Origin: Psococerastis gibbosa
Lineage: Eukaryota; Arthropoda; Insecta; Psocodea; Psocidae
Assembly: GCA_963971405.1 (NCBI GenBank)
Contig: OZ020491.1
Location: forward strand, 27,489,019 to 27,553,018
DNA length: 64,000 bases
Reading direction: 5' to 3'
Numbering within the stretch: position 1 is the first letter of the stretch; every line of letters starts with the position of its first letter. The notes under the pieces are model-generated. The model saw nothing but the letters and a program-made list of their open reading frames with translations, had not been told where the DNA came from and searched no databases. Shown piece after piece: positions 31,196-43,697 of the stretch. Made by a program: the position numbers and the translations under genes.

Positions 31196-31654
31196 ACTCG
31201 GACCGGTTCTTTGTATTTATGAGAGAATAAGCGAACAAGCCTACCGTACTCTGCTTACTCGGTGGAGGTGTAGTACAGTAGGTAGACCTATTATAATATG
31301 TAATGTATAGTGTGGTGCTGTAAGGTGTCTGGGTGTATGTATTTTAAGTGAATAGGCTGCGCTACTTATCTACTGCTGGAGTCCGTGGCTTGTAAAGTAT
31401 CCGCAGAAATCCCAGCAGGGGCGAGCACAATAAACACTATATAATATATAAAATAACACGAATGACAGTACAACCACAACTAGACTAATTACATTAAATT
31501 ATAAAAAAAATAGGCAAATAAATACGGAACCTATTGGAGTCGATGCAAAATTAAGACTGAACTCTGAACTCTGAAGTAAAACTGTAAAACGCGGGGATGA
31601 GTACCTAGCCGATTTTAGGGGTACCTGCGACAAGAACCCGCGACTAAATTTAGC

Positions 31655-31860
31655 TTGTGGAATGCGAGGCATTCACGGACAAAAGGGTTAGTTGGACTTA
31701 CATCTGCTGTCTTAATAGTCATTAGAGGCATTGGTCTCATAATCATCGATCAATTAGGGCGGAGCCCATTGTCAGGCAAAGGGGTTGACGTTTCGGGAGT
31801 GGGTGCTACTCCCATCATCAGGCAGAATAAGAACTCATCTTGTTGTATTAGGTCTACATA
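31655..31860. repeat. one-arm copy of the 21783 fold-back element
   Basis: AAGGGTTAGTTGGACTTACA, AATAGTCATTAGAGGCATTG and CAATTAGGGCGGAGCCCATT match both sides of the solo-LTR insertion at 21841, giving an empty-site comparison. Confidence 0.65.
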
Positions 31861-32206
31861 AGTTTATTTGAGGCGCCACTGTGATGACAATAATTGACTC
31901 TATTAAGAAAGGTTAAATGCCTTTGATTGTGCCTTCAATTATACCGCAGGAAATGATGATGGAATTGATATCGTACATGCATGCTCTATCTATAGCAAAC
32001 ATATTTTTGACTCTTGCATGGGGTTGCTAAATTTTTCAACTTTTACATTTGGGCAAATTATCTCGGAAATGTAGCCTATCTGAAAAAAAATATTTTTTAA
32101 TAGGTCTAAAAGTATGCCAACAAAGCTTGAATTTTGTGTGCTCAGCATTTTTATAAATTTTTTAAGCATTAGAGGGAGAAGTTTCCAATTTTATAAGGCG
32201 GCTATT

Positions 32207-32395
32207 CCATTGTGCAATTGCATGACGTGGTAGCAGACATCATTAATAAGTCTCTACCATATTTTAAGTTAATTTATAATAGATAAGTTAAGTATCTACA
32301 TTATAGTACCCTTAAAATTTGGCAGGGACTTATTAATGATGTCTGCTACCACGTCATGCACAATGAAAAACGACGTCGGTGGAACAGCCACCTAA
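32207..32395. mobile_element. small MITE of the GTGGTAGCAGACAT group
   Basis: Ends GGCGGCTATTCCATTGTGCA and GTGGAACAGCCACC. Inner arms ATGACGTGGTAGCAGACATC and complement surround TAATTTATAATAGATAAGTT, shared with the 5634 MITE. Confidence 0.75.
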
Positions 32396-32639
32396 GTAAT
32401 GTCTGATCTGAGTTATTTTGACAAAATTAATTAGGCAAAATCTTGATCGTAGCTGCCCCCCCCCCAAAAAAAATTTGCCAAAAAAAATGGGCTGGATCCG
32501 CCCCTGAACTCGCCGGAGCAAGAGGGAAAACAATGGCCGAGCTCAAGGCGTTAATGTCCAACCGGGGCGAGTTCAGGAAAAGGGCTCGGGGCGTTCTGCG
32601 CATTAGGGGGAAGAAGAAGACTATTAACACAGCAGTCCA

Positions 32640-33070
32640 ACTAACTTTTTTTTAAATATAAAAAGGTTAATCGCATACAAACAATTTAATAAATGTATCC
32701 GATTGATCTCTTCAGTCGCCTCTGTAGGTTATTACCCGCGTTGAGTTACGACACGTCTCCGATCGCATGGCGTGTAAAGACTCGCACAAGTGCAAGCGCG
32801 TTACCACCTGGCCATCGAAGTCGTTTGTTAAATGAATGAATGAAACGTGTATTGAACATTAAAAAAAACAATTAATACACAATCGACAATAACGACTTCA
32901 ATGGCCAGGTGGTAACGTGCTTGCGCTCGTGCGAGTCTTTACACGCCATGCAATCGGAGACGTGTCGTACTCATCACGGGTAATAACCTACAGAGGCGAC
33001 TGAAAAGGTCAATCGGATACATTCATTAAATTGTTTGTATGCGATTAATCTTTTTTTTAAAAAAAAAAAA
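32640..33070. mobile_element. SINE family 3, head-to-head pair
   Basis: Minus copy (32650-32825) and plus copy (32897-33065) share ATGGCCAGGTGGTAACG (A-box-like), GCGAGTCTTTACACGCCATG, the AGGCGACTGAA.AGGTCAAT body and GTATGCGATTAATCTTTTT tail. They meet across ~70 bp containing an AATG microsatellite. Confidence 0.75.
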
Positions 33071-33769
33071 ACCAACAATTAACACATACATAGGTACTAT
33101 ACCTATAGGTATGCAGTTCTCCCCGAAATACAACCCTGGTTACGGGCGAGGGTAATAATATCTTGTCCATAGCCTAGTACTGACCAAAATTTCAAACTGT
33201 AGTTAGGGTATAAACTGCAGTAAACTACTTACTAACAATTAGCCCTTAAATCCAATTACACCCAATTAAAATCTTATTTAAAGGTCCCTTGAGGGAGATT
33301 CTGCAGTAACCGAACGAAGCAGTTCAAAACTTAAAACTTTCTCTTAACTTCCTATAAACTAATTATATCTTACCGGTTGGATTAAATCTTATCTTAACAG
33401 GTACACAGAATCATAGTCAGGAAGGGAAGCTACAAGCTATGTACGGTTATCGTCCGGAATAGGGCAGTTGGGAGAGAACTAGCCAATGAAACGGAAGACG
33501 GAGATTTGAGTCTCGATATAAATAAAGAAATAAATAAATATCCATGAATGAATGAATGAATGAATGAATGAATGTATTAAAAATAGAACAATTTAAATAC
33601 AATAATTGTAAAGCCCCACATGAAGATCTATAACAATTTACCCTACTCTAAAACTAAATAAAAAATAAAAAAATCAATTAGACTTAATTTAATATTTAAT
33701 GATATTATAATAATAAATAATAAATAATATATAATAAATATATAATAATATTTAATAATTTAATATTGG
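33071..33769. other. unassigned AT-rich DNA with (GAAT)n
   Basis: Only (GAAT)7 at 33545-33574 and ATAATA-rich sequence at 33690-33760 stand out. No gene. Confidence 0.4.
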
Positions 33770-33966
33770 CTTTATGTACTATTACTAAGCCAACATTGCG
33801 GAGTTAGAGCCATAAAGCAGTCTCTTACATTCAACTAGGAACACCTGGGACCACCTGCTTTACATGCCCTCCGAAACATAGCCAGAAAATGTAGTAAGTG
33901 TGGGACTCGAACCAACAACCTTTCGGGTGAAAGTTGGAGTCTGTACCACTACTCTACATGTCCTGA
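33770..33966 (-). mobile_element. tRNA-derived SINE, family 1
   Basis: Plus-strand GGGACTCGAACCAACAACCT and TCTGTACCACTACTCTACAT are the complement of the SINE head; the body follows to the left. Confidence 0.85.
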
Positions 33967-35089
33967 CAATGTCCGACATGACAGCAAAACTTTTAGCTTC
34001 TGGCCTGAGTCCACCCAATCCTGTTGGGTACCTTACCTTCATTGGTGACTCGTATCTGCACTTGCTTAAGTCATGTTTCATTTCGTCAATAGTAAGCTTG
34101 TCTTAGCTTGTCCATTATCGCTTGTAGCCGGTGTAGGTTGACATCAAGATCTTTTACCAGTTTGCCAATGGCCAAAAATTCATACGGAAACAATACAAAT
34201 AATGTCCGAAATCTATGGGGTCGTTAGTATTGGACAAGGCACCTATGGGCCTCTATAAGTAGGCTTAGATGTATAAATAGTCTATCAAAAATTAGAATAC
34301 AATTACAATTACCTACCTACCTTCATCGGTTTGATTTTCCCCTGAAAATACGCCACTGCCGGCAACCCGGCCACCCCATCCTGCCACCTGATAAGTGGTC
34401 AAAAAAGACGAACCTCTACCAGTCCTGAAGCCTAGACCATCGTTGGGTTATCGTGCCACTGTGATATATTTTAGTAAACGTAATAAGGTTGGTCAAACCA
34501 CGACAGCCAAAATCTTTGTAGGCTGTACGTAATAACGTTACCTTCTTTCCCAATTGGCAAAAATATTGCTAAAATTAATTAAAGTCGACCTATGGAACTC
34601 ACCTGACGTGATCTAAATTAAGAGAAAACCAGAAAAAACTCAGGTGACACAGTACACAACTATTTCCGATGGTTAATTTTAGATCGAAAACTTCGCGCGT
34701 ATGCCGGTAACGTAGCCACACAACCTACCTCAGCAACGGGCTAACTGATACTGAACAGCCAACAGAGGAGGCAGAGCGGAGATCGCAGCATCCCAACTTC
34801 TCAGCCTACTCAAAAGTACACTTGAAGCGATATTATTCTGTTAATAAGTGGGTTTTCATGCGTAGTGCAGTGGTAACGCTCCTGTCTGGTTGTGTGGGGG
34901 TCTTCAGTTCGACGCTGATGGGGCTTAAATTTTTTTTTCATTACTTATTTCATCATACTGTAGATTGACATTAGAAATTCTTCAGTCCATTAAAGGACAA
35001 TTGGGCCCTCCTGCAGTTCGTTTTTTGACAAGAAATATCAATCTTCACGTCATAAATGAGATGTTTTAAAGTTGTTGTAAAGTATGAAG
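33967..35089. other. unassigned intergenic DNA
   Basis: A tRNA-like stretch at 34860-34922 has a good A box (TAGTGCAGTGG) but a poor B box (AGTTCGACGCT) and no clear acceptor stem; it may be a decayed SINE. Nothing else is supported. Confidence 0.35.
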
Positions 35090-35300
35090 AAACAGTAGCT
35101 GATGGGCCGTGGTCAATATGAAATTGAACTCGCTACGGAGCTACCGAGGTGCAACCTTCGAAGTCTACGCTGCGCCACTAAAGATGTCGACCGCAGATGT
35201 TGACGAAACATTTGGAAGTTCACTTTCATATCGACCACGGCCCATCAGCGTGGATTCTACTGGTTCTTCATATGACTCAGACCGTGAAAGCCTTTGCAAT
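35090..35300. mobile_element. GGCCGTGGTC fold-back element, relative of 19550
   Basis: ATGGGCCGTGGTCAATATGA at the left and CATATCGACCACGGCCCATC at the right. GTCGACCGCAGATGTTGACG is kept, but the CTGAAGA string is altered. Confidence 0.65.
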
Positions 35301-35344
35301 TACATTGATGTAAGATTCCCCTTTATTTTCGGACACCCCTACAG

Positions 35345-35760
35345 TTCCTTTTTGCTTTCCTATTTATACGAAGTGTGAGGAAAGCTTTGTGATGGTCGAA
35401 ATTTTCGATTCCGGGATTTCAGTGAATTTACACGTTTTGAGGACCAAGGAACCCCAAAAAGTGGTTCGGCCTGTAACTTGATTTGGGGCCAAAAACGTAC
35501 CGCGCTCAATAAAATTTGATGAATAATTGTTTTTTTTTTACGAAATGCCTGTCTGTCTGTTCGTTGATTTGCGAGCAAACTACTCGGTAGATTTTGATGA
35601 AATTTGGCATATAGATTTACAAATACTTTACCTTAGGAACACTTTTTTGTATTTTAGGCTTACTCAATTTTGGGGAGTTTTACCAAGTTTTATCCAAGAA
35701 ACGGCTAAAAATAATTATTTCTCAAAACGACTCCAACGATTTCTTTTAAATTCACATATA
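35345..35760 (+). mobile_element. CTTTCC...GGAAAG repeat with TCTG tract
   Basis: TTTCCTATTTATACGAAGTG, CGAAATTTTCGATTCCGGGA and TCTGTCTGTTCGTTGATTTG. Its right end is cut off by the fold-back at 35761 and resumes at ~36266. Confidence 0.6.
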
Positions 35761-36265
35761 AGGGGTCTTCACAGTGTTCGTGTTATCGAGTTATACCTAG
35801 TTAAGTGTGTTATATCAAGCTAAGTTAACACAGCAATAACCCGATAACCAAGCTAACCAGCGTGCTATCCTAAACGCACTTCCAAGTCAGTTAAGTGTGT
35901 TATTTGGCTAGCGCTGCGATCGATAGCTCTGGTTTTACCGCCGCCATCTTTGTTTTTGTTGGTTGAATTGAAACACGCGTTTAAAATTTTGTGGTAGGCC
36001 TTTTTAAATTTATTTGTATAACCTATTATCACAAGCAATTACCGTAAATATTTAAAATTATAATAACCAAAAAATATAAACAAACGTGGCACTAGAATAG
36101 ATTTCTACTACTTTCTTCAAAACCGTGCCACGAACGTCTGACTACTACCACGTTGTTTACGCTGTTAAATATAGCATGATAACTCACTCCTGAGGTCCAC
36201 TCACGATTGTGTGTTAACTTGGATGGCACATCTAACTCGATAACACCAACACTGTGAAGACCCCT
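35761..36265. mobile_element. fold-back MITE (AGGGGTCTTCACAGTGTT ends)
   Basis: Left AGGGGTCTTCACAGTGTTCG and right CACTGTGAAGACCCCT are inverted; AACTCGATAACA pairs with TGTTATCGAGTT. ATA occurs on both sides. Confidence 0.8.
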
Positions 36266-36756
36266 ATAACGGCAATTGCAGTTGTTAATATGTAAATAAC
36301 GCAATGTATCACTTGCCACTTGATAGTTGTTTCTGGGGGTAAAAAATAAAAAATAGAAATGATTCAATTTTCATGAAAAAAGACTAAAAAATTCTTTCGG
36401 CTCTGGCTGATCACATGCAGGAAGATTTCTGTAATTTAGAACCTTTTTTGGGGTGATACAATGGTTGCCATTGTCTACGTTAAGCCACGTTACCAGAAAT
36501 GTTTCTGAAGATAAAGTACCGGTACTGTGGTAGGCATAAAATTCAAAACTAAAATAAACAAAACAAAAGAAATAAAATAAAAGGACAGTTGATGGAATTA
36601 CATAGCAGAGGCCCCCACATGGGGAATCCGCTGACAGGACCGCATTCAGTATTATTTATGTTGGGGTTAACTCCTCTTTTCAAAACAAAGCAAAGTCCTG
36701 TTTCACAATGCCCAGTGTCCTCTTAAATGTTTTTAATACTCTGTTGTATGAGGGGA

Positions 36757-37010
36757 CAGAAGAATCCGGGCTAATAGGCCGTGGTCAATTTGAAAGTAGA
36801 CTTCCAAACGTTTCGTCAACAACTGCGGTCGACATCTTCAGTGGCACTACGTACATGTATACTTCTAAGGTTGTATCCAGTTGCTACGGTACATCCGCGA
36901 TGTCGCCCACAGTTGTTGACGAAACGTTTGGAAGCCTACTTTCAAACCAACCATTAGCCTGGATTCTTCTGTCCCTTTATTAGACTCCGGCCGTGAAAGC
37001 CTTCGTTATT
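36757..37010. mobile_element. GGCCGTGGTC fold-back element, relative of 19550
   Basis: AGAATCCGGGCTAATAGGCC at the left pairs with GGATTCTTCTGTCCC at the right. Minus strand 36811-36845 carries CTGAAGA, GTCGAC/GTTGAC and GAAAC. Confidence 0.65.
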
Positions 37011-37071
37011 ATATTAATGCTGTTGTGTATTAAAAACAAACAAAAAATAAAAATATGTGGACAGTGGCGGA

Positions 37072-37508
37072 CACAGCCTTTTTTTATTGTCGGGTGGGTC
37101 ATCCCTCAAAATGCCGCTTCAGGTATAAACTGAGAATAAACACAATAAGGTATTTGATTTAAGTAACTGCTTTAGTTTTTCTGAACAATTCTGGTTGGTA
37201 CATAAAGAACGAAACCATTTAAAGGCTTCGATGGCAAGTCGGTAGCATGCTTGTTCTTGTTGTGCGAGTATCTACACGCCATGCGATCGTGGACTTGTCG
37301 CTACTCAACACGGGTACTAACCAACAGAGGCGACGAGGTCAATCGGATATATTGAATAAATTGTTTGCATGCGATTAACCTTAAAAAAAAGTATTACAAT
37401 AACACTTTTCATATTTCATGTTTTTTCAAAAGAAAATTAAGTTGTTATTTTGCTTCCTTTTTAACATTGGGGGGGGGGGGTCACGACCCCCAACTGTGTC
37501 CGCCACTG
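37072..37508. mobile_element. CAGTGGCGGACACAG hAT-type element holding a SINE
   Basis: Ends CAGTGGCGGACACAG and CTGTGTCCGCCACTG are perfect inverts. SINE family 3 sits inside (37218-37385). No clean 8-bp duplication seen. Confidence 0.65.
37218..37385 (+). mobile_element. tRNA-derived SINE, family 3
   Basis: GATGGCAAGTCGGTAGCATG head, ACACGCCATGCGATCGTGGA, and TTGCATGCGATTAACCTT tail. Confidence 0.7.
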
Positions 37509-37794
37509 GCAGTGGCACAACAATCCAAAGAAAAACCGAGGAATTCCAGCTTTATTATTATCCAAATTATGCATTGGATTATGTCGTTAGTCACATTCCC
37601 ATCGACCGCCATGCGTTACCCAAAACTCAAAAGTTGTGTTGACGCTTGTCGCCGGCTACATAGTATGTTGAAAAATGTAGAGGAACATTTCTTCTAATTC
37701 TTCCGCTCTCATTTATAGGCCCTATGATAAATTTTTTATGAGAAATTTGTCTTTGCACAAAAAGTCCCATTGTTATTTAAAAGTAATTAAATTT

Positions 37795-38185
37795 CTTTCT
37801 GCCGTCGGCTATACCAGTTTGAATCCACCAGAACAGAATCGGTTCAAAACTAGAGTAAACTTGGTAGTGTACACAGAGTTTGCAGGGGAACAAGACATGA
37901 CATGATAACGCGCTGAGACTACCAGTCTGTCAAAGTGCGTGTCGAGTTCTGGTCACCTCTGAATAAATCGTGTGACTTTACTATGTTCCCCAAGTGGTTC
38001 GGAATCCACTATAATCAGGAGGTCCACCCTGTCAGTCAACTCCCCTTCTCTCTGAGGTGAAGGAGTTTGCCCTAATAGTGCCTCAAGCTAATAAAGAGCC
38101 TCACTCGCCTCGCCAGGTTAGCAGGGTTGCTTAAAGCAGAAATGCTGAAAGAAGGCGTTGGAAAATAAACAAAGAACAACAAACA
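37795..38185 (+). mobile_element. LINE 3-prime fragment (GTTGAATCC family)
   Basis: TACCAGTTTGAATCCACCAG through GAGGTCCACCCTGTCAGTCA and CAGGGTTGCTTAAAGCAGAA to an AAACAAAGAACAACAAAC tail. Confidence 0.6.
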
Positions 38186-39230
38186 TGATATCGTTCTAAG
38201 CAATGAATTGAATTTCCTAACACAAATAAATATTTAAAGAAATAAATATATTACATTATGTGTTTATCCGTGTTAATAATTATTATTCAGATAAATTTCA
38301 AAAATCCAAAGGTTAATCTGAGATTATTAAAACAATGAATTGAGCCTAAGCACTAACAAATGCACAACAGCGAAACTTTTGACCGCAGCCAAAAAAAAAA
38401 ATCATAATTAAACAGGAGGTGACAAGAAGAAAAAGCGACAGTGTCGTCCAAAATGCCAATTCGCGTTAACAGACGCAAGGGCTGGCACAATTTGACGTCA
38501 TAATGCACTATTTTCATTACGGTATTGCAAAATTTGTAATCGACAGGAGCATGTGTCAACGATTTATGCGCCATTGAAGAGGTGGAATTTTAATTGTAAT
38601 TACCTATCCTTTTTATTGCATAGGTTAATCATCACTCTCTTTAAACGCCGCGAATTTTCTAAAATTACTTTTAATTTTGCCTAAAGAATTGGCTTGTTAT
38701 CAAATATAGGTTATTAAACAGAAACAAAAGTAAAAGTTATACCATAGCTTCAATCAATAATTAATTAAGTAAAACAGGACAGGACCATCCGGTTTTTTAA
38801 CAATCCAATTTTAGTACTAGTAGTACTAGTAGGGGGGGGGGTAGTTGTGGGTTAAAATAGCAAAAACATTGTGTATATAGGATCGATGAAATCAGAGTGC
38901 AATAAATTAATTTACAATGGATTGACCAAATTTGGGCCCCCCCCCCCCTGTATCCGTCCATGGTCCGATCACACTAGAAAACTTTCGTGAACATGTGAAT
39001 ACGGTAAGCAATGGGGTTTTCTAAATGATTATCCATTAAATCGTGGAGGCTTGCTATTAGCCAATGTGTTGGAAGTGATGAAATAAAATGGGTGTTGATC
39101 GTAATTTCTCCATTGACTATTGATAGACCCACCCACTCCGATAGCCGGAAGCCCTCTACGATTCTTCAGCTCTGTAAAACTGCTCCTACTGAAATATCTG
39201 ACCTGTCTTGGCATTAGGTGCTTAGGCGCG
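38186..39230. other. unassigned DNA with two G/C-runs
   Basis: G-run at ~38832 and C-run at ~38938 enclose GATTGACCAAATTTGGGC and may be another hAT-type MITE with unclear ends. ACTAGTAGTACTAGTAG at 38814. No gene. Confidence 0.35.
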
Positions 39231-39234
39231 GTTT

Positions 39235-39618
39235 CCACCGACCTCTAAGTGCAAAATACACATACGGTGACGTGGTAGCAGATATCATTAATAAAGGCGG
39301 GGTTTCCACCGACCTCTCATTGCAAATGCAAATGACATTGACGGAAATCTTTGTTTTACTCTATGCCATAGTTGAAATTGATCAATGATCACAGAGTAAA
39401 ATCACAAACAAACAAACTAAAATTAAAAAATGGCGTCATGGGTAATGTTAAGTACAAACATTTTAATAGATTTCTATAAAAAGAAAAATTCAAATTTCCG
39501 TCAATGTCATGTGCATTCTACAATGAGAGGTCGTCGGAAACCCCGCCTAAGTCTTGAATGTCGGCTACCACGTCACCGTATGTGTATTTTGCACTTAGAG
39601 GTCGGTGGAAACCGCGCC
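39235..39618. mobile_element. composite Tourist-like MITE with TTA target duplication
   Basis: GGCGCGGTTTCCACCGACCT and complement, TTA on both sides. The inner element is the GCAAATGACATTGACGGAAA type. Confidence 0.85.
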
Positions 39619-39763
39619 TTAGGCAAAGCAGTTTGGATCTTTTCCGTTATCATCCCACACGGTTGGAATGGGATTGGAATAGTATTGGAACAGTAACCGC
39701 TGCATATTGGGTCATGTCATACTGTGTATGTGTGTCACACTGTGCATTCTTTTTTTATTTAAA

Positions 39764-39765
39764 GG

Positions 39766-39837
<72 letters not shown>

Positions 39838-40640
39838 TTGTTGTTGTTCTTGTTCTTGTTCTTGTTGTTCTTGTTGTTTCCAACGTCAACTTTCAGCATT
39901 TCTGTTTTAAGCAACCCTGTCAGCCTGGCGGGGGTAGTGAGTGTGTTTATTAACTTGAGGCACCCTAAGGGCCGACTCTTTCACCTCGGGGAAAGGGGAG
40001 TTGACTGACAGGGTAGACCTCCTGATTATAGTGGATTCCAAACCGCTTGGGGAACATGGTAAAGTCACACGATTAATTCGGAGGTGACCAGGACACGATA
40101 CGCACGTAGACTGACTGGTATAGTCTCAGCGCGTTATCATGTCCCACCATGTTCCCCAGCCAACGCTGTGCACACTACCAATACAAGTTTGCCGCAGTTT
40201 GAATCATGCTCTGCTCTCATGGATTCAACATGGAAAGGTCCATTGACTATTTGAAGGCACGGGATCCTTGCGGATATCTGCGCTTTTAGGTTGGGGTTTC
40301 TGATGGATGTTGATGATAATTTTGTAACTGGTTTTTAGAAGTACACTGGACAACGAGGTTGCCCAGGACTGTCGGAGATAGGATGTTATGGTCTGTGTGG
40401 GTGAGGTAATTGATCGTTGGGATGTCTGACTAGAAATTACGCCGAACCGGTTGTGTATGAAGGTTGATATCTTTAAAAAAATATAATTGTGGAGTTGACC
40501 GTAGTGCTGTTGCCGAGAAGATGGGGTAGGTTTTGCCTGAATTGATTAAAACTGGGCAGTCCAGAAGTATGGAATTAATTCTGAGATTGGTGTTGTAATG
40601 ACAACATAGTGGAGCGCATCATTTGGCCATGGGTCAACCT
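39764..40640 (-). mobile_element. LINE C-terminus and 3-prime end with long (AAC)n tail
   Basis: The minus strand at ~40610-40540 reads CAPLCCHYNTNLRINSILL then DCPV, the Cys/His knot near the end of ORF2 in I/R1/Nimb-like LINEs. The 3-prime UTR family (GTTGAATCC...CAGGGTTGCTTAAAACAG) follows, ending in (AAC)n, seen on the plus strand as GTT repeats at 39764-39876. Confidence 0.55.
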
Positions 40641-41290
40641 TGTATGACCAATTCGCGGTCTATTCAACATTCGTTATTGTTCAGTTCGTTAACGTCTGTT
40701 AAACATGAATTTCCCAGAGTTGGCTGTTCTTGTCGGTACAAAGAAAGGTGCAGTTGATTTTTTTGGTAGAAGGAAAGCTTACAAGAAGCTTACAAGCCTA
40801 CAAGAAGAAGGGAAATAAGACAGCTGTATTTGCGCGAATTTTATATATTTTTTTACGTACTTTATTTTGAAGTGAGTAAACAGTAACCTACTGTTTCGCA
40901 AGTAGATATAACATTTTCCCCCTGGTGCCTATTTTTGAATAGGGTAAATCCGGGAAACGACTATTCCCACACATAAGCGATAGATATGCTTGTCAAGTAT
41001 GATCTTGTTGTCGCCTGCCGTGTAAGCCTATAAGTGAAAAACATCACTCCGATACTCCCATAAAAATTCATTTCATTAAGTGATGATTAACAATCCCACC
41101 GCAATCAATATTCCATTTCTGTACCTTAAAACGGTACCTGTATATGTAGCTTGAAAGTCATAAAGCCCGCCAGGAGCGCGTTACTCTCACAACTTACACT
41201 GTTCTGCCACTAAACGGTCCCGCCTTCAACATAGACTACTCCCAGAGAGTTGACGCCTGAAAATGTTTAATGAATGTCATTATTACTTTC
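40641..41290. other. unassigned intergenic DNA
   Basis: No repeat arm, tRNA-like or coding signal recognised. Confidence 0.4.
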
Positions 41291-41389
41291 CTACAGTACG
41301 CGTCGTACAAGGAAAGCTAGGCGATGGTCGAAATTTTCGCAATAGGTCGCTTGCCCCATGTTAGTTGGTTTCTAGGGGGGAAAAAAAAT

Positions 41390-41590
41390 CCCCTTCGGCT
41401 CTGGCCGATCAGGTGTAGGGTGATCCGATATTTCGAACCACAGTGACGACTATAAACTTTTACTTAAGTATCCCGTTATTTTCACTTTGACTGGACGCCA
41501 CCTTGAAATCGTTGATTTGTCGTAAAAAGTGTTGATTGCCATTATCGAATATATAATAATACTAGCTTTCGGTCAGATTTCATTCCTTTG
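41390..41590. repeat. dispersed repeat (CTTCGGCTCTGGCC family)
   Basis: Second copy of 23720-24060: GCTCTGGCCGATCAGGTGTA and TTTTCACTTTGACTGGACGC. Confidence 0.6.
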
Positions 41591-42340
41591 GCGCGGTTTC
41601 CACCGACCTCTAAGTGCAAAGTACACATACGGTGACGTGGTAGCAGATATCATTAATAAAGTCTGGGTTTCCACCGACCTCTCACTGCAGAATGCAAATG
41701 ACATTGACGGAAATTAGAATTTTTCTTTTTATAGAAATCTATTAAAATGTTTGTACTTAACATATCCCATGACGCCATTTTTTAATTTTAGTTTCTTGGT
41801 TTGCGATTTTACTGTATGATCATTGATCAATTTTAACTATGGAATAGAGGAAAACAAACATTTCCGTCAATGTCATTTGCATTCTGCAATGCGATTTAGG
41901 TGGAAACCCCGCCTAAGTCTTGAATGTCTGCTACCACGTCACCGTTTTTGTATTTAGCCCTAGCCGGTCGGTGGAATCCCCGCCGTAAATAAAAAGACTC
42001 AATTTTCTTGAAACATGTCTAAAAAATATTAATTTTTCTGCAGAACCTTTCTATTGATGCTTTCTTACTTCCGGTATGTCTTAAGTATTAGATAGAGTAA
42101 CAAAACCAATTAGGTTGCTTTCCCAAACAAAGTTGTGGTTTTTAATAAAAGTGGGTGTGTGTACTTATGTACGCGCGTGAGAAGTTATACTTCTTTGGCA
42201 TAATTAAAAAATTGTCTTTAATTGCATGCAAATAATTAATTACAATAAAATAATAAAATTTTGTAAATATTAAATATCCGATAATAAATATTTATCATTA
42301 AAAATATTAAATAACCGCCATTATGTATCCTATAATTCCT
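41587..42340. mobile_element. inverted copy of the 27654-28454 long composite MITE
   Basis: Composite MITE (41587-41985), then the unique core (41988-42335, e.g. AAATAAAAAGACTCAATTTT and TTACTTCCGGTATGTCTTAA) in the opposite sense to 27715-28060. Confidence 0.75.
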
Positions 42341-42404
42341 ATATGGTAAGAATTGTAAGGCGGCAATTAATATATATAATATATTATATTAGAAGTTCTT
42401 TGGC

Positions 42405-42545
42405 GGCAATTCCTCCGACCTCTTTTTGCTCCGTGAGCGTGACATAGACGTGGTAGCAGACATTAAAGACTGTCTAAAAATGTCTGCTACCACGTCAATG
42501 TCATGCTCACGGTGCCAAACGGGGTCGGTGGAATTGCCGCCTAAG
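42405..42545. mobile_element. short MITE of the GTGGTAGCAGACAT group
   Basis: GGCGGCAATTCCTCCGACCT and complement (ending GCCGCC), with inner ACGTGGTAGCAGACATTAAA and complement. Confidence 0.8.
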
Positions 42546-43082
42546 AAAGTAAAAGATTGAAAAGAACTAAAACACGGATACAAAATGGCGGATGACAATA
42601 ATTAATTTATATCAAGAAATAATACGTACGGATAATTAACCTCAATTATATTGGAGAACTTGAAAAAGTATATAAGCACAATGTTTTCACTAATATTCAC
42701 GAATAGTAGATAATATCAATCAATATATTCAATTTAAATCACTACTGAATATAATTTATTAGCACATATAATTCGCACTTGTATGAAAGTAAAACACGTG
42801 TTGTGAATGTAGAAACTAGAAATATGTTGATAAATATTATAAATATGAAAACAGTAAGGCACTATATACCCGGGTTTTGTCATCCGCCTAAAACACGGAT
42901 ACAAAATGGCGGATGACAATACCTGTCCAGGAACAGTGATCAGAGGTGACGCGTGTACCAACATGCGCGACTAATATCGAGGTTCTATTTCTATTTCTAT
43001 TCTGTGAACTTTTCTTCTGTGAACTTTTTGTGTTACAGATGCGCGCGCATCCTCAAAATTCACTCTCATCCTTTTTTCATAT

Positions 43083-43697
43083 GGCGCCCATTCCATTGAC
43101 CGGCTAGGGCTATTTCCAAAAACAGTGACGTGGTAGCAGACATCCAAGACATAGGTTGCGTTTCCACCAATCTCGCATTGCAGAATGCAAATGACATTGA
43201 CGGAAATTAGAATTTTTCTTTTTATAGAAATCTATTAAAATGTTTGTACTTAACATATCCCATACGAAAGAATACAATGCACCCCGATCTATAAGTATGC
43301 CGCGCCAACAAGGTGCCCATTCCATTGACCGGCTAGGGCTATTTCCAAAAACGGTGACGTGGTAGCAGACATTCAAGACTTAGGCGGGGTTTCCACCGAC
43401 CTCGCATTGCAGAATTGACGGAAATGTTTATTTTCCTCTCTGCCATATTTAAAATTGATCAATGATCATACAGTAAAATCACAAACAAGCAAACTAAAAT
43501 TAAAAAATGGCGTCATGGGATATGTTAAGTTCAAAAATTTTAATAGATTTCTATAAAAAGAAAAATTCAAATTTCCGTCAATGTCATTTGCATTCTGCAA
43601 TGCGAGGTCGGTGGAAACGCCACCTAAGTCTTGAATGTCTGCTACCACGTCACCGTTTTTGTAAATAGCCCTAGCCGGTCGATGGAATGGGCACCCA
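43083..43697. mobile_element. composite Tourist-like MITE, rearranged tandem copies
   Basis: GCCCATTCCATTGACCGGCT occurs at 43087 and again at 43315, each followed by ACGTGGTAGCAGACAT and an inner element. The right end GGTCGATGGAATGGGC lies at ~43693. One inner element is cut short. Confidence 0.75.

Noticed and set aside
34860-34922. tRNA gene candidate
   Set aside because: Good A box but weak B box and no acceptor stem.
19685-35378. Recurring peptide MSTADVDETFGS in several frames
   Set aside because: It comes from the arms of the GGCCGTGGTC fold-back family and continues into unrelated flanks.
39558-40008. Open frames rich in Val, Cys or Leu
   Set aside because: They translate a GTT microsatellite in three frames and adjoining MITE and LINE sequence.
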